Shown here: in pieces, positions 52,029 to 61,137 of the stretch
Position numbering within the stretch: position 1 is the stretch's first letter
How the letters are laid out: every line of letters begins with the position of its first letter
NCBI RefSeq assembly: GCF_016811075.1
Contig: NZ_JAFBGL010000003.1
Coordinates: 1 to 64,000 of the forward strand
Direction: 5' to 3'
DNA length: 64,000 nucleotides
Source: Oceaniferula flava
Lineage (GTDB): Bacteria > Verrucomicrobiota > Verrucomicrobiia > Verrucomicrobiales > Akkermansiaceae
The notes under the pieces: generated by a model
What the model was told of the DNA's origin: nothing
Database searches by the model: none
What the model saw: only the letters and a program-made list of their open reading frames with translations
Position numbers and translations under genes: made by a program

Positions 52029-55000
52029 ATGTCTGCCATGATCCAAAGCACCATGATCCGCGCCTCCGCAGGTAGCGGCAAAACCTGGCAATTAGCCAAT
52101 CGCTACCTCAGCCTGATGGTGCTCGGTGCCGCACCGGAAAAAATCATCGCCCTGACGTTCACGCGCAAAGCTGCCGGCGAGTTCACCAGCAGGATTATGA
52201 CCCGGCTGGCCGATGGCGCGGCGGATGATGAGGCCGCTGCCAAACTCTCCGCAGAGCTCACCGAGGTGATTGTGGGGACCGATTCCATACCGCCGCTGGT
52301 GACGGCCAAGAGCGATGGTAGCCCGGTGGTGCTGCCGACCATGGACGCGGGGTATTTTCAAAAGAAATTGGAACAGCTGGTGGCCGCTCTGGATCGGCTC
52401 GCCCTCTCCACCTTGGACAGTTATTTTGTCAGGATCGTGCGGAACTTTGCCCTCGAACTCGGCCTGAGTGGTTTTGATTTGATGGACGACTCCGCCATCG
52501 CCGCCGAGCGTATGGCGGTGATGACCCAGATCTTTTCCAATCGGCTCACCTCCGAGAAGTCGCGCGAAGCCTTTCTTCAATCGTTCAAGCAAGCCACCTG
52601 GGGCGAGGAGGAGAACCGTCTGGCCCAGACCCTCGAAGACTTTGTTCAAAACCATCAAAACCGCTGGCTCAGTGCCCCCGAGGCGGAAAAGTGGGGCGGT
52701 GAGTCTCTGCTCTGGCGATCAGACCAAGGCGGCTGCCCTTTTGGCGATGGTAAACTGGCAGAGCTTTCGCAGTTGTTGCGAGCTTCCTTGGGGCCGCCTG
52801 TTAGCCCGCATGTGACCTACATGAAAGGCTGGCACGTGGTGTGTGATCTTCTCGAGCAGCATGTGCCGGGGGCTGCCATCAAAATGAATGCCCAGCTGAA
52901 GCGTGCCTTGCCGCGGTGGCAGGAATTTGCGCAAGGAGGACTCATCGATAATGCCAAATATGAAATCACTCCGGAGCAGGGGGCTCTGATGTCGGCTCTG
53001 CTGGGGGTGTTTATCAAAGGAGAAATCGAAATCCGGATGAAGCGCACCCAGGGGCTTCACGCGGTGATCTCAGCCTACGAGGACAGCTACCACCAGCATG
53101 TGCGCAGTAGGGGCCGACTTTGTTTTTCCGATCTCACCATGCTCTTGGCCGGCGAAGGAGCGATGGAGATTTGGGAACCCGACGCCCGCGAGCTGATTGA
53201 TTACCGACTCGATGCCCGCTACGATCACTGGTTGTTAGATGAATTTCAGGACACCAGCCAGCCGCAGTGGAAAGCGGTCGGAACTCTCGTGGATGAGGTG
53301 CTGCAAGACCCGGAAGGGGAGCGCTCCGTGTTTGTGGTCGGGGATAGTAAGCAAAGCATCTACGGCTGGCGTGGTGGGGAACCTCGTCTATTCGACGACC
53401 TTCAGGAACACTACGGTCAGGCCCTGGCCGAGTGGAACATGGATCGATCCTACCGCTCGTCCCAGCACGTGCTCGACCTCGTCAATTGCGTCTGCGATCT
53501 GAGCGACCCCAAGTGGCGTGAGATTTTCCCAGCCAAGTCGGTCGACCGCTGGAGCTTTCATTCCCACATGCCGTCTGGCGAGAAAGCCGGGCACAGTCTG
53601 GTGCTGGAAACCACCGCCGACCCCAGTGCGGATAGTGCGGAAAAACAACAGGCACGATACGCGCTGGTGAAGGAGCTGTTAGTAAAAACCCAACCGCTGA
53701 AAAACCATCTGACTTGCGCGGTGCTGGTGAGTAAAAATGCACAGGCAGCTGGACTGGTGGAATACCTGCGCTCCGAACTGCCCGAGATGCCCGTGGCGCC
53801 CGAGACCGAGACGCTGGTCAGCGACGGTCCGGAGGGAGCTGTGATCTTGGACCTCTTCCGTTGGCTGAGAAATCCCTCCGATGACTTTGCTCGGCATCAC
53901 CTCAGCTACACTCCGCTCGCGCAGGTGGTGCAGACCATGACGGGGCATGAGAAAGCGAGCGCTCAATGGTCGTGGCTGACCGCTGAGATCGCACGCAAAG
54001 GTCTGGCGCCGCTGGTGCAGGATTTAGTGCACGGCTTGCGCGAGCAGGTGGAAGTTTCAGACTATGGCGAGAGTCGACTTGAAGAGATCCTCACTGCTGC
54101 CTGGGACTTCAGTGCCAGAGGTGGAAGTCTGGACGACTGGATAAGTTTGTTAGAATCTCGCAAGGTCAAGGAAAACACCCGCGACGGAATGATCCAGATC
54201 ATGACCGTGCATAAATCCAAGGGGCTCGGGTTTGATATGGTCATCCTTCCAGAACTGGGTGGCCAAGACTTTGCTGCAACCAGTCGCTTGGAGATGTTAG
54301 AACGCAAGGGTGAGCTGGGGAAAACCGAGTTCATCATCCGCAAGCCGGCGAAAGAATTCTGTGAAGCAGACCGAGCATTGAGCGAAATGCTCAACGATTG
54401 GGAAGCAGATCAATGTTATGAGCGGTTTTGTAACCTCTACGTTGCCATCACCCGTGCCAAGCACGCCACCTATTGCATCCTCGATCCGGTGAAAGACAGC
54501 TGGACTCCGGGGCGGAAATATGACGACTGGATTCGCGAAGCCACTGCTCGAGCAGGCGATGGCGAAATTGAAATTGCCGGCCAAATTTACCCACTACTTT
54601 TCGCCTCCGGTGATTGGTTGGATATTTCTGGCGATGGCGAAGCGGACAGCGAACAAGAACCGGCACCTATCGTTCTTCAGCCCGCGCAAGCACGCATGGG
54701 CCGGAAGATTGCCAGCGGGGCGAAGGCTGCCAAAATTGGTTCGTTGTTAGAGTCGGGCAAAGGCCTCGCGTTCGGGAACAGAGTGCACGCCTTGTTTGAA
54801 AAAATCACCTGGCTCGACGAACTGCCCGATTTTGATGATCAACCGTCGTCGCAAGCGGTGAAAGCCTGTCTTGAATCTGCGGGAATCAGCGAGTTCTTTC
54901 GGCGCCCGTCCGGCGAGTTTCAGCTGCTTAGGGAGCAACCGATCGAGACCCAGCACGAGGGCCAGTGGGTCAGCGGTATCATCGACCGCGCGGTGATTCA

Positions 55001-55199
55001 TTTTGAAAACGGCCAAGTGACTGAGGTCAGCATCATCGATTTCAAAACCGACCTCAAAGATGCTGCCGAGCTGCGAGACGCCTACTCCCAGCAACTGGCG
55101 ATCTACCGCCAAGCCATGGCCGGCATTTTTCAGATTTCAGAAGATCAAATCACCTGCCACCTGCTCTCGACTTCTCTCAAGCAGATGGTGGAGGTATAG
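52029..55199 (+). CDS. AddA/RecB-like helicase-nuclease
   Basis: The 1056-residue protein is a UvrD/Rep-superfamily (SF1A) helicase with a C-terminal RecB-type nuclease. Motif I is IRASAGSGKTWQLANRYL, Ia IIALTFTRKAAGEF, II DHWLLDEFQDTSQPQWKAV, III VFVVGDSKQSIYGWRGGEP, IV DRSYRSSQ, V MTVHKSKGLGFDMVILPEL and VI LYVAITRAKHATY. Near the end comes GIIDRAVIHFENG, then VSIIDFKTDLKD and YSQQLAIYRQAM. Such enzymes process double-strand breaks for recombination. No addB/rexB gene is next to it. I start at the ATG for MSAMIQS; a TTG three codons upstream is also possible. Confidence 0.92.
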   Translation: MSAMIQSTMIRASAGSGKTWQLANRYLSLMVLGAAPEKIIALTFTRKAAGEFTSRIMTRLADGAADDEAAAKLSAELTEVIVGTDSIPPLVTAKSDGSPVVLPTMDAGYFQKKLEQLVAALDRLALSTLDSYFVRIVRNFALELGLSGFDLMDDSAIAAERMAVMTQIFSNRLTSEKSREAFLQSFKQATWGEEENRLAQTLEDFVQNHQNRWLSAPEAEKWGGESLLWRSDQGGCPFGDGKLAELSQLLRASLGPPVSPHVTYMKGWHVVCDLLEQHVPGAAIKMNAQLKRALPRWQEFAQGGLIDNAKYEITPEQGALMSALLGVFIKGEIEIRMKRTQGLHAVISAYEDSYHQHVRSRGRLCFSDLTMLLAGEGAMEIWEPDARELIDYRLDARYDHWLLDEFQDTSQPQWKAVGTLVDEVLQDPEGERSVFVVGDSKQSIYGWRGGEPRLFDDLQEHYGQALAEWNMDRSYRSSQHVLDLVNCVCDLSDPKWREIFPAKSVDRWSFHSHMPSGEKAGHSLVLETTADPSADSAEKQQARYALVKELLVKTQPLKNHLTCAVLVSKNAQAAGLVEYLRSELPEMPVAPETETLVSDGPEGAVILDLFRWLRNPSDDFARHHLSYTPLAQVVQTMTGHEKASAQWSWLTAEIARKGLAPLVQDLVHGLREQVEVSDYGESRLEEILTAAWDFSARGGSLDDWISLLESRKVKENTRDGMIQIMTVHKSKGLGFDMVILPELGGQDFAATSRLEMLERKGELGKTEFIIRKPAKEFCEADRALSEMLNDWEADQCYERFCNLYVAITRAKHATYCILDPVKDSWTPGRKYDDWIREATARAGDGEIEIAGQIYPLLFASGDWLDISGDGEADSEQEPAPIVLQPAQARMGRKIASGAKAAKIGSLLESGKGLAFGNRVHALFEKITWLDELPDFDDQPSSQAVKACLESAGISEFFRRPSGEFQLLREQPIETQHEGQWVSGIIDRAVIHFENGQVTEVSIIDFKTDLKDAAELRDAYSQQLAIYRQAMAGIFQISEDQITCHLLSTSLKQMVEV

Positions 55200-55209
55200 G
55201 GGGGCTTTG

Positions 55210-56676
55210 TTAACCCCGAGAAAGGGCTGGAATACCGCGCTTCAACAGCTCGGCATCGATCGCATCCGAGATGCGGGCATCCAGGTAAATCGTCTTCGGT
55301 TGGCCATCTGCGAACTCGATGGTGTGGAGCCTGTCGCTACCTGGAGTTTCGAAAGCCTTGATCAGCGATGGGATGTCGGCGATTTCCTGACCGTTGATTT
55401 TGGCGATGATAAAGTTGCGTAGGCTCTCGTAACCGGTGGTGGCCGGCGTGGGGATGGTGGCACTGAGGAAGACCAATTTGTTGCGACCTTTTTCATAATC
55501 CTCAGGGCTCGCCATGGCGTCTAACAAGTTGAGCGGAGCTGTGCTCTGCCAGTCTTTGCCGAAGGCGCTGAGGTAGCTCACGGAGAGTTCTTGGAAAATG
55601 AAGCCACCCTTTACCAGGTAGTTCGGCGATTGGTCCAACGTGTGGCTGGGAATCAAATTTTTACCGGGACGACTGAGCACCGCGGTGAATTCCTTCTTCT
55701 CACCCTCGCGTAGCACGGTGACTTTGACGGAGTCGCCCACCTTGTGCTGTCCGCGGATCAGATGGCTCCAGAAAAGTCGGCCGTAGTTATCGTCGTCATA
55801 ATATCCGCGACGTCCGATGGTTTTTCCGCCGATGGATAACAGCACGTCACCCTTGAGGATGCCGGCCTGATCCGCTGCGCTGCCTTTGCGAACGCGGGTG
55901 ACGTAGAGTCCGCCGACGTCTTCAGGCAGTTTCAACCAAAGGCGGAAACTGGGGTCCACTGTGCTGTTGATGCCGATACCGAGTGATGGGAATCCGAGGT
56001 ATTCACCATCGGCCGCATCCGCGATGAAGGCGGCGATGATCTCCGGAGCGATGATATCAATGATCTGGTCTTTGGAATCGTAGCTGGAGAGCAGTCCTAA
56101 CAGTTTTCCATCCTTCACCGCTGGCAGGCTGAAGCTGCTCGAGGCACTTTGCATCGAAGCTTTCGCCTCGTAAGTGAGGAAGTAGTGACCACGGACGAAG
56201 CTGGAAACGATGTCGACACTCTGCACCGTCGCCTGGGTGATCAGTGGCATGCCGTTGTCTTCCAGCTGCCAGATGTCTACCTTGTCGCCAATGTGAGTGG
56301 CTTCGCCCAGAGCGATGGGGGAGAGGTCTTTGAAAAAACCTTCGGTGTCACCGTTGTCAGGTGCTAACAGGGCGAGGTTGGATTCATAATCGATGGCCAC
56401 CACCTTGGCTGGCAAGGTGCGGGTGCTGTCGGCATTTTCCAGTTCGATGTAGGTGCTGTTGGCTGCCATTTCAGCGGTGGTCAGCACTTGCTTGCCTTGC
56501 AGCAGCACGCCGAGCGCGCCACGGCTGCTGGGTGCGGATTTGTCCCACGGCTGCGAGGCGCTCCACGTTTGCAGGGTGGAATTCACCCGCACGAGGGAGT
56601 TTTTGACGTCCGCCGCAGCGTGCGCCAGACAGAGCATGGCGGCTGAGGTCAGTGAGAGGAGAGAGAAAAATTTCAT
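55210..56676 (-). CDS. HtrA-like pseudoprotease with PDZ domain
   Basis: The 488-residue secreted protein (signal peptide MKFFSLLSLTSAAMLCLAHA) has the HtrA plan: a trypsin-like part (about 25-230), then a PDZ part (LYVTRVRKGSAADQAGILKG; DVLLSIGGKTIGRR). The triad is lost: the His site reads QVLTTAEMAANST instead of TNAHVV, and the Ser site reads QSASSSFSLPAVKDGKLLG instead of GNSGGP. Asp remains in DYESNLALL. It sits 27 bases downstream of an HtrA-like gene with an intact triad on the same strand, so the two may act as an active/inactive pair in the periplasm (inferred). Confidence 0.88.
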   Translation of the reverse strand: MKFFSLLSLTSAAMLCLAHAAADVKNSLVRVNSTLQTWSASQPWDKSAPSSRGALGVLLQGKQVLTTAEMAANSTYIELENADSTRTLPAKVVAIDYESNLALLAPDNGDTEGFFKDLSPIALGEATHIGDKVDIWQLEDNGMPLITQATVQSVDIVSSFVRGHYFLTYEAKASMQSASSSFSLPAVKDGKLLGLLSSYDSKDQIIDIIAPEIIAAFIADAADGEYLGFPSLGIGINSTVDPSFRLWLKLPEDVGGLYVTRVRKGSAADQAGILKGDVLLSIGGKTIGRRGYYDDDNYGRLFWSHLIRGQHKVGDSVKVTVLREGEKKEFTAVLSRPGKNLIPSHTLDQSPNYLVKGGFIFQELSVSYLSAFGKDWQSTAPLNLLDAMASPEDYEKGRNKLVFLSATIPTPATTGYESLRNFIIAKINGQEIADIPSLIKAFETPGSDRLHTIEFADGQPKTIYLDARISDAIDAELLKRGIPALSRG

Positions 56677-56703
56677 GATAAGTTAGAGTGAGAATGTGCA
56701 GGG

Positions 56704-58218
56704 TTATTCTTCGAGACGGTAAGCTTGGCTGATGCCGTAGTTGCGCATCGTGCGCTCGCTGGCCTCCTTGGCCTTGTTCCCCGGAACGATGATCGGCCGC
56801 TCGACGCCTTCGCATTTGATTACGAAGAATTCGGGCGTGGTGGTCGGATGCAGCAGTTGGTGTGCTTGTTCCAGGCTGGTGACCTTTTCACCATTGATCG
56901 ACTCGATCGCGCGACCGGCGTGGTTGGAAACATGGGTCGTGACCGGATCGCTGAGCATGCGCGTGAGGATGACGATGTCCTTGCGTTCTTTGAAGATTTC
57001 TTCATCGATGTAGTGCGCAAAGAGACGGCGGACGCGGGTGTTCTTGAAGTTGTGTGCGGCGTAGAGGTTCCGATCGAGCGGCTGGAAGACCATGCCGGCG
57101 AAGGTGGTGAAGCGCGGGTTGACGCCGTATTGCACCGCATACATGCGCGCTGGTGGGAAGGGCTTCAGGGTGGCCACCTTTTCCATCGTTTCGCCATTGC
57201 GGATGATTTGCAGCTTGATTTGGTCGCCGGCAAATTTGCGCTCCACGATTTCGTTCAGGTTCACTTTTTCGCCATCGATCAGGATATTACCTGCCGCATC
57301 CACGGCATTGCCATTGATGGCGGTGAGGATGTCGTTGTCTTCTAACACACCATCGCAGGGGCCGTCCGGAGTGACCGCCGCGACCAGCACGCCTGGTGAG
57401 TTCGGGCCGAGACCGAATTTTTTCCGCATCGCCGGATTGAACAGGGCGAACTCGGAGATGCCGAGGTCCACGTAGTGATCGTATTGCCCGTCTTTGATGT
57501 CGGTGAGAAAACGTTTCACCACCGGTGTGGGAATCATGTAGCCAGTGTTATCGGCCGAGCGCAAACCTTGGAATGCGACGCCAACGACACGACCGTTCTG
57601 CAGAACCGGGCCACCGGAGTTACCCGGGTTGATGGCAGCGTCAATTTGAACAATGAGGTGCTGGTCCGAGCGGGTGTGACTGTAGGAGCTGAAGTCGATG
57701 CGGGAAACCACACCGCGGGTGACCGAAATGCGGTTGCCGCCCACCGGGTAGCCGATCACTCGCACCTGGCTTTCCAGCTTTGGCACCAGACCAATTTCCA
57801 AGAACTCCATGCCCTTGAATGGGGTGAAGTCTTCGACCTCTAACAATGCCAGGTCACAATCGTGAGCGATGTGGACGATGCGTGCCGGGTGCTTCTGGGG
57901 TGACCCGTGCACGGTGATGAGCAGGCGGCGGGCATTGGAGACCACGTGGGCGTTGGTAAGGAATTTGTTAGGACCGATCAAGAAGCCGGTGCCGATGCCA
58001 CCACTGAAATTCCCCGCTTTCCACGGTTCGCGGTAGTTCGGCACCTGGGTGGCAGCTTCGATGCGGACGATGGAGCTATAGATGCCGTTCACCGGAGGAG
58101 CGACCTTGTCTGGCAGCGGGGCCAGTGGCGCGAGGGGGTGGCTTTGCTGTGCCGATGCGGTGCCAAAACTGAACGCCGAGGCGATGGCCAGTCCGATGGC
58201 AAGTGACTTGTTTCTCAT
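56704..58218 (-). CDS. HtrA/Deg-type periplasmic serine protease
   Basis: The 504-residue protein has a signal peptide (MRNKSLAIGLAIASAFSFGTASA). The trypsin-like triad is intact: His in KFLTNAHVVSNARR, Asp in HIAHDCDLALLEVED and Ser in AAINPGNSGGPVLQNG. PDZ-like parts follow (GVLVAAVTPDGPCDGVL, DNDILTAINGNAVD, and a second one near the end: GRAIESINGEKVTSLEQAH). Its architecture resembles Deg proteases of plants and bacteria, with a longer C-terminal region than DegP. It precedes the pseudoprotease gene by 27 bases. Confidence 0.93.
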   Translation of the reverse strand: MRNKSLAIGLAIASAFSFGTASAQQSHPLAPLAPLPDKVAPPVNGIYSSIVRIEAATQVPNYREPWKAGNFSGGIGTGFLIGPNKFLTNAHVVSNARRLLITVHGSPQKHPARIVHIAHDCDLALLEVEDFTPFKGMEFLEIGLVPKLESQVRVIGYPVGGNRISVTRGVVSRIDFSSYSHTRSDQHLIVQIDAAINPGNSGGPVLQNGRVVGVAFQGLRSADNTGYMIPTPVVKRFLTDIKDGQYDHYVDLGISEFALFNPAMRKKFGLGPNSPGVLVAAVTPDGPCDGVLEDNDILTAINGNAVDAAGNILIDGEKVNLNEIVERKFAGDQIKLQIIRNGETMEKVATLKPFPPARMYAVQYGVNPRFTTFAGMVFQPLDRNLYAAHNFKNTRVRRLFAHYIDEEIFKERKDIVILTRMLSDPVTTHVSNHAGRAIESINGEKVTSLEQAHQLLHPTTTPEFFVIKCEGVERPIIVPGNKAKEASERTMRNYGISQAYRLEE

Positions 58219-58351
58219 GACTGGAAACTAAGGCGAAATCGCCGTATGAAAAGCGGTAAAACAAGGAGGCGGGAGAAAATTATCGTCGCTGGGGCGATCG
58301 ATCTTGCAACTATGGAGTGGCCATTTGAAATCGCTCTCGTTAGGCTGGGTT

Positions 58352-59422
58352 ATGTCCTCAAGCTTGCCGGATGCCGCGCCGATCCCAGACCAACCACCAT
58401 TGCATCTCAAAGGTGGCTATTTGTGTATCGCTTCCCCTGTGGAGCTGAGAGAAGCGTGTTTTGCTGTGCCGGCGGTGCGGTCGTTGCGTCATTTCAGACC
58501 GCAGTCCACCATGGCTGTGCTTTGCCCGGAATCGCAGGCGCCGCTGTGGCAATCGATGGAGGAGTTAGACCGGGTGATCATCTACCCGGATAAAAGTTCA
58601 GCGCGTCAGATTGCCAAACTACTGCAGGCACAGGACTTGGAGTTTGAGTCGTCGATCAGCTGGGAGGCCAACGAGGCTGCCAAGGCATTCCAGCGGGTAT
58701 CCATTTTACAACGACTCGGCTATCCGGCGAAAGGCTTGGAAAAAACGCTGACCGATCCGGTGTCGGTGGTGGTGGAGCCGGGGCCGATCGAACACCGGGT
58801 GCGTCACTACCTGCTACTGGTGGAAGAGCTGGGCGGGAATCCCTTTGTGAAAGCGACGTTCCAGACACCCGAGCTACCCGCTGCACCGAAGAAGTCGAAA
58901 ATTGCGCTCGCGCCGGCGTCCGATTTTGGAGCCAGTCATCAATGGCCGGTCGAGCGCTTCAAGGAGCTGGTCGAGAGCTTCGAGGCTGAGCACGGGAAGG
59001 ATGGCATCGAGTGGTTGATCCTCGGTTCAAGCCAGTCGGGCGATATCGGAACCACGGAAAGCGATCTCGCAACGCTGCTCGACGGTCGGGCCAAAAATCA
59101 TGCGGCTGAGTGGGGTATGGAAGAAAACCTCACGGCATTGGCGAGCTGCACGGCGCTACTCAGCAGCGATAACAGTCTGGCACACTTGGCCGCGCATCTC
59201 GGCTTGCCGGCGGTGGTGGTCTTTGGTCCAAACGAACCCAGCTGGAAGCGCCCACTGGGAAAACAGAGCCAAGCGCTACGTGAGCATGTGGCTTGTAGTC
59301 CTTGTTTTCTACCTAAGTGTCCTCTCGACATGCGCTGCCAAGATGCGGTGAGCGTGGAAATGGTGAGCGAGGCCCTGCTCGACGCCATGAATGATCGAGC
59401 CGGTGAGTCACAGACCAACTAA
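58352..59422 (+). CDS. Glycosyltransferase family 9 protein (heptosyltransferase-like)
   Basis: The 356-residue protein from MSSSLPDAAPIPDQPPLH has the GT9 two-domain fold: an N-terminal CIASPVELREACFAVPAVRS and a C-terminal nucleotide-sugar part KIALAPASDFGASHQWP, LTALASCTALLSSDNSLAHL, then GLPAVVVFGPNEPSWKRPLG. GT9 enzymes add heptose or similar sugars to the LPS core. A cysteine-rich end (ACSPCFLPKCPLDMRCQ) is typical. No LPS cluster is nearby. Confidence 0.88.
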   Translation: MSSSLPDAAPIPDQPPLHLKGGYLCIASPVELREACFAVPAVRSLRHFRPQSTMAVLCPESQAPLWQSMEELDRVIIYPDKSSARQIAKLLQAQDLEFESSISWEANEAAKAFQRVSILQRLGYPAKGLEKTLTDPVSVVVEPGPIEHRVRHYLLLVEELGGNPFVKATFQTPELPAAPKKSKIALAPASDFGASHQWPVERFKELVESFEAEHGKDGIEWLILGSSQSGDIGTTESDLATLLDGRAKNHAAEWGMEENLTALASCTALLSSDNSLAHLAAHLGLPAVVVFGPNEPSWKRPLGKQSQALREHVACSPCFLPKCPLDMRCQDAVSVEMVSEALLDAMNDRAGESQTN

Positions 59423-59476
59423 ATCAGCCCCCACGTGTTGCAGGGGAGATTGCTTAGCGAGCCTTTTTGGGCGATC

Positions 59477-61060
59477 CTACTCTTCGAGCTGGATTCTGGG
59501 GAAGACAGGCTTGGGTTTGGCCACTTCCTGGCCGATGTCCAAGATGCCCCATTTCAAATCCTCAAGCGAAAGCTCAGCGAGGTGATCGGCCTTGAGCTGG
59601 GTTTGAATCCGCTCACAGGCGTTGGGAATGATGGGTTTCAGCAGCACACTGGCCAGCGCGACGGCTTCAACCATGTGGGCGAGCACAGCATTGAGCTCAT
59701 CGACTTTGGACTCGTCCTTGGCAATTTCCCATGGTTTGTGTTGCTCGGCAAAGACATTGGTTCCGGTGATGAACTCCACCACGGCTTCAAGCGCGTAGGA
59801 GATCTCGTATTGATCCATGTGTTTGCGGTATTTTTCCAATACCACGTCGAGCGATGCGCGCAGCTTGGCGCAGGAGTCGTCGTCAAACTCGGAGGCCACG
59901 GTGACTCCGCCGCTGTAGCGCTTGGTCATGTTGAGCGCTCGGTTGCAGAGGTTGCCGAGGTTGTTGGCGAGCTCGGTGTTGAAGAGCATTACCAGGCGCT
60001 CGATGTCGTAGTCGGAATCGCGGCCGGTGTGGATATCGCGCACCAGATAGTAGCGCACGGCATCTTGACCGAAGGTTTCGACCAGAGCCACGGGGTCGAC
60101 CACGTTGCCGAGCGACTTGGACATTTTCTCCGAGCCTTCAGCACCGTCGTCGGCCTTCTTCTTAATGTTCCACCATCCGTGAACTAACAGGGAGGGGATT
60201 TGCTCGTCGGTAAATCCGATGGCGTGCAGCATGCAGGTCCAGTAAATCGAGTGGGACGGCACGAGGATGTCCTTGCCGATGATGTGGAGCTGTGCGGGCC
60301 AAAGCTTGTCGAAGTCCGGAAGATCAGAGCCTTCCGGCTTGTTGTATCCTGCGAAGGAGATGTAGTTGATCAGGGCGTCGAACCAAACGAAGGTGACAAA
60401 ATCGGTGTCGAATGGCAGCTCAATGCCCCAGCGGAGGCGCTCCTTGGGGCGGGAGATGCAGAGATCGGTTCCCTCGGTGCGTTCGATGGCGTTGAGCACA
60501 TCGGCCTTGCGGAATTGGGGGATGACAAAGTCCTCGTGGGTTTCCACGAACTGACGCAGCCAAGCCACCTGGTCGCTGAGTTTGAAGTAGTAGTTTTCCT
60601 CGTCGCGCTCTTCCACCTGTCCCCACTCTTCGCCAAACTCGCCGTTTTCGTCGCGTTCTTTGTCGGTGAGGAATTGCTCTTGGCGGATCGAGTAGAAGCC
60701 GGTGTAGCGCTTCTTGTAAATCAGCCCTTCGTCAGACAGACGCTGCAGGATGCCTTGCACACATTCCTTGTGCAGGGGATTGGTGGTTTCTGCCCAGCCG
60801 TCGTATTGCAGCCCGAGTTTGTCCCAGGCATGGGTGAAGCCCTTGGTCACTCGCTTGACGTAAGTGGCGGGGTTGACGCCATCTTTTTCAGCGGTCTGCT
60901 GAACTTTCTGGCCGTGCTGATCGACTCCGGTCAGGTAGTAGACGTCGTCGCCACGGAGGCGACGGTAGCGGGCGATGACATCGGCGAGAACTTTTTCGTA
61001 AGCGTGGCCGATGTGCGGTGCGCCATTGGTGTAATCAATCGCGGTGGTGAGATAAAACAT
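59477..61060 (-). CDS. metG: Methionyl-tRNA synthetase
   Basis: MetRS charges tRNA-Met. The 527-residue protein carries TNGAPHIGHAYEKVLADV (HIGH), the KMSKSLGNVVDPVAL motif and the anticodon-binding C-terminal domain (LGNLCNRALNMTKRYSGG). It lacks the extra Trbp111-like C-terminal domain found in longer forms. The connective peptide (EEWGQVEERDEENYYFKL) has no four-cysteine knuckle, so it is a zinc-free type. Confidence 0.96.
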   Translation of the reverse strand: MFYLTTAIDYTNGAPHIGHAYEKVLADVIARYRRLRGDDVYYLTGVDQHGQKVQQTAEKDGVNPATYVKRVTKGFTHAWDKLGLQYDGWAETTNPLHKECVQGILQRLSDEGLIYKKRYTGFYSIRQEQFLTDKERDENGEFGEEWGQVEERDEENYYFKLSDQVAWLRQFVETHEDFVIPQFRKADVLNAIERTEGTDLCISRPKERLRWGIELPFDTDFVTFVWFDALINYISFAGYNKPEGSDLPDFDKLWPAQLHIIGKDILVPSHSIYWTCMLHAIGFTDEQIPSLLVHGWWNIKKKADDGAEGSEKMSKSLGNVVDPVALVETFGQDAVRYYLVRDIHTGRDSDYDIERLVMLFNTELANNLGNLCNRALNMTKRYSGGVTVASEFDDDSCAKLRASLDVVLEKYRKHMDQYEISYALEAVVEFITGTNVFAEQHKPWEIAKDESKVDELNAVLAHMVEAVALASVLLKPIIPNACERIQTQLKADHLAELSLEDLKWGILDIGQEVAKPKPVFPRIQLEE

Positions 61061-61137
61061 AGCAGTAGCGTGATCAGTGGGAGGTGATCAGTAAGAGTTC
61101 AAACGGGCAGGCCTTGCCGCCGCGGGGAGGGGGCTGG

